Shown in pieces: positions 1 through 6,032 of a stretch of DNA of 6,032 nucleotides. The DNA comes from an uncultured Methylococcaceae bacterium (lineage in GTDB: Bacteria > Pseudomonadota > Gammaproteobacteria > Methylococcales > Methylomonadaceae), in NCBI GenBank assembly GCA_903839795.1, contig CAIMDR010000012.1, positions 1-6,032 of the forward strand, read 5' to 3'. The notes under the pieces were generated by a model. That model searched no databases. It was not told where the DNA came from and saw only the letters and a list, made by a program, of their open reading frames with translations. The translations under genes were made by a program, and so were the position numbers. Within the stretch, counting starts at the first letter, position 1. The number at the start of each line of letters is the position of its first letter.

Positions 1-49
1 AACCGCGATACTGGAACCACCCAATGAAAGCAAACCAAAAGACCTGAAG

Positions 50-646
50 ATGGCAAATAACCTCCCCGTTTTATATAGCTTCAGGCGCTGCCCTTATGCA
101 ATCAGGGCCAGAATGGCCATTATTTATGCGGGCATTCCTGTAGAAATTCGGGAAGTGGAATTAAAAAACAAGCCGGAACATCTTCTGGTGATTTCCCCAA
201 AAGGCACTGTGCCGGTATTGCAGCTTGCCAATGGTCTGGTGGTTGAGGAAAGTCTGGACATTATGCGCTGGGCATTGGCGCAATACGATCCTGAACACTG
301 GCTACGCATTAGCGTTGAAGTGGACGGGTTAATCCAATGGAATGACGGGGATTTTAAACAGTACCTGGATCGCTATAAATATGCAGACCGCTATCCGGAT
401 TTCTCTCAGGCGTATTATCGGCAACAGGCGGAAGTGTTTTTAACTGAACTTGAAACCCGATTAACGGCTTCCAGTTATTTATGCGGAAATAAATTTTCGT
501 TGGCCGATGTGGCTATTTTTCCGTTTATTCGTCAGTTTGCCGGTGTGGACAGCGATTGGTTTCGGGAGTCGGCTTATCCGGCTTTAAATAAATGGTTGGA
601 AGCGATAGTGGCAACGGATTTATTTGGACGGGTAATGGCTAAATAA
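50..646 (+). CDS. Glutathione S-transferase family protein (glutaredoxin 2-like fold)
   Basis: Predicted cytosolic 198-residue protein of the GST superfamily. Residues 5-80 form the thioredoxin-like domain. The segment around FRRCPYA has Cys14 at the position of the glutaredoxin/omega- and beta-class active-site cysteine, with only one cysteine (CPYA, not CPYC). KGTVPVL at 51-57 carries the cis-proline (Pro55) that contacts glutathione, and EES at 66-68 matches the glutathione gamma-glutamyl contact. Residues 90-198 form the helical C-terminal domain, with the family N-capping pattern SLADVAIFP at 150-158. A single active-site cysteine favours glutathionyl transfer or deglutathionylation over disulfide reduction; the substrate is unknown. 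The ATG at 50 places the first beta strand where the family expects it, but no good Shine-Dalgarno precedes it, and the frame stays open back to the window edge, so a longer N-terminus cannot be excluded. The downstream neighbour bamD is convergent and functionally unrelated. Confidence 0.88.
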   Translation: MANNLPVLYSFRRCPYAIRARMAIIYAGIPVEIREVELKNKPEHLLVISPKGTVPVLQLANGLVVEESLDIMRWALAQYDPEHWLRISVEVDGLIQWNDGDFKQYLDRYKYADRYPDFSQAYYRQQAEVFLTELETRLTASSYLCGNKFSLADVAIFPFIRQFAGVDSDWFRESAYPALNKWLEAIVATDLFGRVMAK

Positions 647-651
647 CAGCG

Positions 652-670
652 TTAAGTCGTCTCGACTTAA
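652..670. repeat. Perfect 8-bp hairpin after the GST gene
   Basis: Arms TTAAGTCG (652-659) and CGACTTAA (663-670) are exact reverse complements around a 3-base loop. The hairpin starts 6 bases after the GST stop codon. No T-run follows directly on either strand, so it is not a textbook intrinsic terminator. It may protect an mRNA 3' end or be part of a small intergenic repeat. The structure is seen directly; the role is inferred. Confidence 0.5.
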
Positions 671-704
671 ATGTGCGTCACAACGTTTAAAAAATCAGCA
701 TCAA

Positions 705-736
705 GGGTGTAAGGCGAAAAATTCGCCTTGGCACTC
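705..736. terminator. Hairpin downstream of bamD, possible terminator
   Basis: The core is AAGGCGAA (711-718) and TTCGCCTT (722-729), an exact 8-bp stem with an AAA loop. It can be extended outward through a wobble pair, a one-base bulge and GTG/CAC pairing (707-709 with 732-734). It lies 12 bases beyond the bamD stop codon on the minus strand. On that strand a run of six T residues follows about ten bases after the extended stem, further away than in a canonical terminator. Position and stability suggest it ends or stabilises bamD mRNA, but the displaced T-run keeps confidence modest. Confidence 0.4.
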
Positions 737-748
737 GTCGCGTTATTC

Positions 749-1594
749 CTATTTTTCAAGACCAATAAAATCCCAGATTTTGTGGGAGATTGTTGAGTTT
801 TCGTGTTCTTGCACGGGTGGGCCGTTGGGATAATTTAAATCATAAACCCGGGTCACATCTTTAGCAAGGTCAGCCATGTTGAGGTTTGTATAAGCTTCCT
901 GTAAAACCAGCAAGGCATAAGGAACCGCCGTGGTGCGCTGATATTTGTCAATAACCGTTGATGCCCGGTCTGCGGCTGCAACATAAGCTCTACGTTTCAT
1001 ATAATAGCGGGCAACATGAACTTCATACATGGCCAGATTGTTTTTAAGTGCAATCATTCGGGACCGTGCATCGGGTACATATTTGCTGTACGGGAAGCGT
1101 TGTATCAGTTCTTCAAAGTTTTTTAAGGCATCGCGGGCAGTTCCGGTATCGCGTTGCGAGGTATCGGTCGGTAGAAACCGATCAATAAAACCTATCCCGC
1201 GATTATAATTAACCAGACCTTTTAAATAATAAGCGTAATCGACACCGGGACTTCGAGGGTTCATTTTAATGAAGCGATCAGCGGCAGCAATTGCCGAGTC
1301 CGGATCATTATTTTTAAAATAAGCGTAAGCGATATCCAGTTCTGTTTGAGCGGAATCTTCTCCAAAAGGATAACGGGATTCAAGCGCTTCATAAAGCTTG
1401 ATAGCTTTCTCATAACTACCTGCATCCACGGCTGTTTTAGCCTGAGTGCGAAATTTTTCGGCTGTCCAGTCGGCATATTCTTTTTCATCTGATGAACTGG
1501 AGTCACTGGAAAAGAGTTCTTTAAGTGTTCCACAGCCTTGAAGAGAAAGGCTTAAAAAGCAAATAAATGAAAATTTAATTAAAATTAATCGCAT
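749..1594 (-). CDS. bamD: Outer membrane protein assembly factor BamD (ComL/YfiO), lipoprotein
   Basis: BamD is the essential lipoprotein of the BAM complex. It sits on the periplasmic face of the outer membrane and with BamA recognises and inserts beta-barrel proteins. The 281-residue product begins with a short Lys-containing hydrophobic signal peptide and a lipobox LQGC, with the lipidated Cys21. Residue +2 is Gly, so no inner-membrane retention signal is present. A Ser/Asp-rich linker (about 29-39) leads into helical TPR-type repeats from about 44 to 250, including YEKAIKLYEALESRYPFG, the AYYLKGLVNYNRG segment and the RFPYSKYVPDA segment typical of the family. E. coli BamD is about 245 residues, so this version is slightly longer, mainly at the linker and C-terminal tail. 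The gene is divergent from rluD, as in E. coli. No strong Shine-Dalgarno is seen before the ATG, but the signal peptide and lipobox support this start. Confidence 0.96.
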   Translation of the reverse strand: MRLILIKFSFICFLSLSLQGCGTLKELFSSDSSSSDEKEYADWTAEKFRTQAKTAVDAGSYEKAIKLYEALESRYPFGEDSAQTELDIAYAYFKNNDPDSAIAAADRFIKMNPRSPGVDYAYYLKGLVNYNRGIGFIDRFLPTDTSQRDTGTARDALKNFEELIQRFPYSKYVPDARSRMIALKNNLAMYEVHVARYYMKRRAYVAAADRASTVIDKYQRTTAVPYALLVLQEAYTNLNMADLAKDVTRVYDLNYPNGPPVQEHENSTISHKIWDFIGLEK

Positions 1595-1687
1595 AGTACT
1601 AACGACACGTTGTAATATTAGAGGTTTTCTCGCAGGATAAACGGCGAAACCAGAATTGGCTATGTATCCGGTGAGTATAACTTAACA
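1595..1687. promoter_or_regulatory. Divergent bamD/rluD promoter region
   Basis: This 93-base gap must hold 5' signals for both bamD (leftward) and rluD (rightward). On the plus strand TATAAC at 1676-1681 resembles a -10 box, but a convincing -35 at 16-18 bases is missing. A TTGGCT upstream at 1656-1661 is only 14 bases away. If that -10 is real, transcription would begin near 1688, which would favour the downstream ATG at 1712 as the rluD start. On the minus strand TAATAT near 1610-1617 is a possible -10 for bamD, again without a good -35. I see no sigma-E consensus. The boundaries of the region are certain; the individual boxes are weak. Confidence 0.35.
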
Positions 1688-2656
1688 ATGGGTTATTCAG
1701 AAGAACTTGTTATGACAAGATTAACAGCAGAAGTGCCTTACGAAATGGCGGGTATGCGTTTGGACCAAGTGCTTGCGGAAGTTTTTGCGGATTATTCGCG
1801 CAGTAAACTGCAAACTTGTGTTAAATCCGGGCGAGTCCATGTCAACGGCTTATTACTAAAGCCAAAAGATAAACTTGAGGGTGGCGAAGAGATAACGCTG
1901 GATGCCGAGGCGGAAGTGGTTATTACGTCTGAAGCGGAGCCAATTCCTTTGGATATTGTTTTTGAAGATGACAGTCTTTTAATTGTCAATAAACCGGCAG
2001 GCTTGGTGGTGCATCCCGCCGTAGGTAACTGGCACGGCACTTTGTTAAATGCCTTGCTAAACCATAATTCAACGCTGGAAACACTGCCCAGAGCCGGTAT
2101 TGTGCACCGGATTGATAAAGAAACCAGCGGCTTGCTGATGATTGCAAAAACGCTGCAAGCGCATAACAGCCTCACCCAACAGCTACAGGAACGGGCGATT
2201 ACCCGAGAATATTTAGCGATTACCCGAGGCCGGATGACAGCGGGTGGAACGGTAGATGAACCTATCGCCAGGCATCCTACTGACCGTAAACGTTATGCGG
2301 TTAAAGAATCCGGTAAATTTGCGGTCACCCATTATCGTGTGGAGAAGCGTTTTACAAGGCACACTCTGGTTCAGGTTAAGCTGGAAACCGGGCGTACCCA
2401 TCAAATACGCGTACACATGGCGCATATTCGGTATCCGTTGTTGGGTGATCAGGTTTATGGCGGACGCTTTCAATTGCCGGCTGATTGCAGTGAGCAACTG
2501 GAAAAAGAGTTACGCAGCTTTAAACGGCAGGCATTACATGCGGCAAAATTGGGATTGCAACATCCGGTGACTGATGAATATTGTGAATGGGTGCAGCCTT
2601 TGCCTGACGATATGACGCGATTATTGGCAGCTTTATCTGATAATGACCGGGATTAA
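1688..2656 (+). CDS. rluD: 23S rRNA pseudouridine synthase RluD (1911/1915/1917)
   Basis: RluD converts uridines in helix 69 of 23S rRNA (E. coli positions 1911, 1915, 1917) to pseudouridine during 50S assembly. An N-terminal S4-like RNA-binding domain (about 24-75, with RLDQVLAEVFADYSRSKL and GRVHVNG) precedes the RsuA/RluA-type catalytic domain. Motif II reads GIVHRIDKETSG at 137-148, with Asp143 as the expected catalytic nucleophile. Further family signatures are NKPAGLVVHP (101-110), LETGRTHQIRVHMAH (232-246) and GDQVYGG (253-259). At 322 residues it is close to E. coli RluD (326) and aligns along its whole length. The start is uncertain: ATG 1712 (MTRLTAEVP) gives an N-terminus nearer to E. 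coli and has a CAGAAG 8 bases upstream, while ATG 1688 has only a distant GGTGAG. Its 3' end overlaps pgeF by 14 bases, implying translational coupling. bamD lies divergently upstream, as in E. coli. Confidence 0.96.
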   Translation: MGYSEELVMTRLTAEVPYEMAGMRLDQVLAEVFADYSRSKLQTCVKSGRVHVNGLLLKPKDKLEGGEEITLDAEAEVVITSEAEPIPLDIVFEDDSLLIVNKPAGLVVHPAVGNWHGTLLNALLNHNSTLETLPRAGIVHRIDKETSGLLMIAKTLQAHNSLTQQLQERAITREYLAITRGRMTAGGTVDEPIARHPTDRKRYAVKESGKFAVTHYRVEKRFTRHTLVQVKLETGRTHQIRVHMAHIRYPLLGDQVYGGRFQLPADCSEQLEKELRSFKRQALHAAKLGLQHPVTDEYCEWVQPLPDDMTRLLAALSDNDRD

Positions 2657-3377
2657 ACACTGGCTGATTCCAGACTGGCCGGCCCCCGCCAACATTCATG
2701 CAGCGACCACATTGCGAACGGGCGGGGTGAGTCTAGGTGCTTTTTCCAGCCTTAATCCGGCCACTCATGTCAGTGATGATAATGAGCGGGTCAGACAAAA
2801 TAGGCAAATTATAGGAGCAATGCTGGATTTACCCGCTGAACCGATATGGCTAGAGCAAATACACAGCAATCGTGCCGTTAAAGCAGTTAAAACTGCTTTA
2901 TTAGAACAGGCTGATGCCAGTTATACCAATGAATCGGGTATTGTCTGTGCGGTGATGACCGCTGATTGTTTGCCGTTGCTGGTTTGTTCCGCGGATGGCG
3001 CACAGATAGCGGCTATTCATGCGGGTTGGCGGGGTTTGTTGGCGGGCGTGATCACGAATACGGTTGTCGCCATGCAGCAACAGGATTTACTGGTATGGCT
3101 AGGGCCTGCAATCGGGCCTGACTGTTTTGAAGTAGGGCCTGAAGTGCGTGAGGCTTTTCTGGAAAAATCAGTAACATTCAATGATGCCTTTAAACAGCAA
3201 GGTAACGGCAAGTGGTTGGCAGACATTTACCAATTGGCCCGAATTGAATTGGCCGCGTTAGGCATCGTTAATGTTTATGGCGGCACACACTGTACTTTTA
3301 CCGAACATGAGTATTTTTATTCTTATCGAAGGGAGTCACAAACAGGGCGCATGGCGACATTAATTTGGAGAGAATAA
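2643..3377 (+). CDS. pgeF: Peptidoglycan editing factor PgeF (YfiH, multicopper-oxidase-like DUF152 family)
   Basis: Cytosolic 244-residue protein of the YfiH/laccase-domain family. Work in E. coli assigns YfiH a cell-wall quality-control role, removing misincorporated L-serine from muropeptide precursors. Other members have been reported as purine nucleoside phosphorylases or polyphenol oxidases, so the annotation laccase should not be taken literally. The conserved metal-site residues are His74 (WLEQIHSN), Cys109 (MTADCLPLL) and His126 (AAIHAGWRG). WLGPAIGPDCFEVG (152-165), LADIYQLAR (192-200) and FYSYRRESQTGRMA (225-238) match E. coli YfiH nearly word for word. The ATG at 2643 lies inside the rluD 3' end with no clear Shine-Dalgarno, suggesting translational reinitiation from rluD. 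It is followed after 4 bases by the ZIP gene. Pairing with rluD is the standard gammaproteobacterial arrangement. Confidence 0.94.
   Translation: MTGIKHWLIPDWPAPANIHAATTLRTGGVSLGAFSSLNPATHVSDDNERVRQNRQIIGAMLDLPAEPIWLEQIHSNRAVKAVKTALLEQADASYTNESGIVCAVMTADCLPLLVCSADGAQIAAIHAGWRGLLAGVITNTVVAMQQQDLLVWLGPAIGPDCFEVGPEVREAFLEKSVTFNDAFKQQGNGKWLADIYQLARIELAALGIVNVYGGTHCTFTEHEYFYSYRRESQTGRMATLIWRE
2879..2900. repeat. Perfect 22-base inverted repeat inside pgeF
   Basis: TAAAGCAGTT (2879-2888) and AACTGCTTTA (2891-2900) are exact reverse complements separated by two A residues, all inside the pgeF reading frame. They encode the poorly conserved stretch VKAVKTAL between the EQIH and DASYTN motifs. An mRNA hairpin here would close with a 4-base or larger loop after opening one or two pairs. 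It may be chance, or it may influence translation or partial termination within the operon. Confidence 0.5.
3367..3370 (+). promoter_or_regulatory. Shine-Dalgarno supporting the GTG start of the ZIP gene
   Basis: GGAG lies within the last codons of pgeF, 11 bases before the GTG at 3382. The spacing is slightly long but usable, and it is the only purine-rich site near the start. It supports GTG as the initiator, because no ATG or TTG in frame precedes the first membrane helix. Confidence 0.5.
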
Positions 3378-3381
3378 CGTA

Positions 3382-4209
3382 GTGAATTTATTGGTATTAA
3401 TTATCATCTTTACCGCTGTTGGTGGTGTATTAAGCGTGATGGCCGCCGCCGTTTTTTTATTATTGCGAGATCATCACCGCAAGGCCATATTACCGCACGG
3501 GATTAGTTTTGCAATTGGCGCGTTATTAGCGGTTGCCTTTTGGGGTTTGATTCCCGAGGCCTTTGAAAAAGTGAAGCCGGAGCAGTTTCAGTCATTATCG
3601 GCAACGATTTTAGCAGGCATACTCGGTTTTTTTATGCTGGAAAAGCTGTTGATCTGGCGTCATTGTCATTACGGCAGTTGTGAGGCTCATGGTGATGACT
3701 CGCACAGTGACGACCATGCGCACAATCACGGACATAGCCACAGCGGTGCCAAGTCGGCGGGCGCGTTGATTATTCTGGGCGATAGTATCCATAATTTTGT
3801 TGATGGTGTTTTAATTGCCGCTGCGTTTTTAACCGACGTTCAATTGGGTATCGTTACCAGTTTAGCTGTGGCTGCGCACGAAATTCCCCAAGAAGTCGGT
3901 GATTTTGCCATTTTGTTGGACAGTGGCTATTCTCGAGGTAAAGCACTTTTTTACAATGTACTGGCCAGTTTGACCACTGTGTTGGGCGGAGTGTTGGCTT
4001 ACTTTAGCCTGGAAGATTTGCATGACAGTTTGCCATACTTTTTGGCTTTGGCGGCTTCAAGCTTTATTTATATTGCAGTTGCGGACTTGATACCTTCATT
4101 GCATACCAAAACCGACATGAAAACTTCATTGCAACAAATTGCTTTGATTGCTGCCGGTGTGTTTTTGATCTGTTCATTGCACGACATTGCCCATAATATG
4201 AATGGTTAG
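3382..4209 (+). CDS. ZIP-family divalent metal transporter (LIV-1-like)
   Basis: Inner-membrane transporter predicted to bring zinc or another divalent cation (Fe, Mn) into the cytoplasm. The 275-residue product has about eight hydrophobic helices (roughly 1-27, 37-58, 72-92, 126-150, 155-180, 187-208, 216-238, 249-268). The metal site appears in two family motifs. HNFVDG at 137-142 in helix IV gives His137, Asn138 and Asp141. HEIPQEVGDFAILL at 166-179 in helix V gives His166, Glu167 and Glu171, with Gln170 where LIV-1-type relatives often have His. Between helices III and IV lies a His/Asp-rich cytoplasmic loop (residues 103-120, many HxH pairs), a likely metal-sensing or buffering segment. 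The start is GTG. It follows pgeF by only 4 bases, so it is probably the last gene of the rluD-pgeF transcript. No Zur or Fur box is seen directly upstream. The family is secure; the metal specificity is not. Confidence 0.93.
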   Translation: MNLLVLIIIFTAVGGVLSVMAAAVFLLLRDHHRKAILPHGISFAIGALLAVAFWGLIPEAFEKVKPEQFQSLSATILAGILGFFMLEKLLIWRHCHYGSCEAHGDDSHSDDHAHNHGHSHSGAKSAGALIILGDSIHNFVDGVLIAAAFLTDVQLGIVTSLAVAAHEIPQEVGDFAILLDSGYSRGKALFYNVLASLTTVLGGVLAYFSLEDLHDSLPYFLALAASSFIYIAVADLIPSLHTKTDMKTSLQQIALIAAGVFLICSLHDIAHNMNG

Positions 4210-4213
4210 ATTT

Positions 4214-4283
4214 GAGGTTCAAGGTTCAAGGTTCAAGGTGCAAGGTGCAAGGTTTAAGATTCAAGGCTAAGGGCGAAAGGCTA
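4214..4283 (+). repeat. Tandem heptamer array (about ten 7-base units, consensus AAGGTTC)
   Basis: Starting 4 bases after the ZIP stop codon, the sequence advances in a strict 7-base phase: GAGGTTC, AAGGTTC twice, AAGGTGC twice, AAGGTTT, AAGATTC, AAGGCTA, AGGGCGA, AAGGCTA. Units decay from near-perfect at the left to degenerate at the right, where the last two form the left arm of a hairpin. The array resembles the short tandemly repeated heptamers described in cyanobacteria and other bacteria. It is intergenic between convergent genes, where such arrays are tolerated. Slippage-driven length variation between strains is expected. No function is assigned. Confidence 0.8.
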
Positions 4284-4310
4284 AATGGACATCTTTTTGA
4301 GCCTTTCACC
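4272..4310. terminator. Stem-loop between convergent ZIP and pgm genes, possible bidirectional terminator
   Basis: The left arm 4272-4282 (GGCGAAAGGCT) pairs with the right arm 4300-4310 (AGCCTTTCACC) at 10 of 11 positions around a 17-base loop. It lies between two convergent stop codons, the right place for a shared terminator. The T-runs are not adjacent: CTTTTTG falls within the loop and CCTTTTAC follows about 13 bases later. Termination is therefore plausible but not canonical. Confidence 0.4.
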
Positions 4311-4320
4311 TTGAACCTTG
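4307..4320 (-). repeat. Inverted 14-base copy of the heptamer array
   Basis: CACCTTGAACCTTG at 4307-4320 is the exact reverse complement of 4227-4240 within the heptamer array. It gives a long-range alternative hairpin enclosing 66 bases, which competes with the shorter 4272-4310 stem through shared bases 4307-4310. It suggests that the repeat block was duplicated in inverted orientation or arose as a palindromic element. Confidence 0.65.
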
Positions 4321-4332
4321 TCCCTTTTACCT

Positions 4333-6000
<1,668 letters not shown>

Positions 6001-6032
6001 TTAACGTGGTTTATAAAATACACTAAAATCCT

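Noticed and set aside
1..49. 3' end of an upstream gene
   Set aside because: At most 8-14 codons would be visible in either of two frames, too few to identify or to prefer one frame.
1261..1533. Second minus-strand frame of 90 codons within bamD
   Set aside because: It is out of frame with the conserved TPR region of BamD and has no family features.
1595..1687. Sigma-E promoter for bamD, as reported for E. coli bamD
   Set aside because: I find no GGAACTT-like -35 followed by a TCTGA-like -10 on the minus strand in this gap.
1792..2175. Open minus-strand frame opposite rluD (127 codons)
   Set aside because: It is antisense to a strongly conserved gene, has no recognisable family pattern and no ribosome binding site; a shadow of rluD codon use.
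2643..3377. True laccase / multicopper oxidase
   Set aside because: The protein lacks the multiple His-rich copper motifs of multicopper oxidases; it matches the YfiH/PgeF family, for which the laccase name is a legacy label.
4214..4320. CRISPR array or tRNA-like structure
   Set aside because: The repeats are 7 bases long with no spacers, and there is no cloverleaf, CCA end or cas gene.

Overview
The window carries six intact protein-coding genes at mid-40s percent GC (judged by eye). Every one has a recognisable family, and the sequence shows no mobile element, RNA gene or CRISPR array. The block bamD <-> rluD-pgeF, with bamD divergent from rluD and rluD overlapping pgeF, is the arrangement known from E. 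coli and many other gammaproteobacteria. That points to a gammaproteobacterial chromosome. A methanotroph-like (Methylococcales) background would fit the moderate GC, the PGM1-type phosphoglucomutase and the intergenic heptamer repeats. That narrower placement is inference and weakly supported.

Layout from left to right. At 50-646 (+) lies a small glutathione S-transferase/glutaredoxin-2-like protein. A gap of about 100 bases with two compact perfect hairpins separates it tail to tail from bamD (749-1594, -), the lipoprotein of the BAM outer-membrane assembly complex. A divergent 93-base promoter region leads to rluD (1688-2656, +; possibly starting at 1712), the 23S rRNA pseudouridine synthase. 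Then come pgeF (2643-3377, +), the YfiH-family peptidoglycan editing factor, and a ZIP-family metal transporter (3382-4209, +). The last three are packed into one probable operon, with a 14-base overlap followed by a 4-base gap. A 135-base convergent gap holds a tandem array of 7-base repeats with an inverted copy. The far gene is pgm (4345-5979, -), with a very good ribosome binding site just inside the right edge.

Functional reading: the left and centre are housekeeping envelope and ribosome functions (outer-membrane protein assembly, ribosome modification, cell-wall precursor quality control). The ZIP transporter sits where E. coli has clpB after pgeF, so divalent-metal uptake is probably co-transcribed with a metal-dependent enzyme (PgeF). 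pgm links glucose-6-phosphate and glucose-1-phosphate, feeding glycogen and nucleotide-sugar synthesis.

No previously undescribed system is evident. The points most worth a second look are the heptamer array between the ZIP gene and pgm, the hairpin pair downstream of bamD, the ZIP insertion into the rluD-pgeF operon, and a perfect 22-base palindrome inside pgeF.
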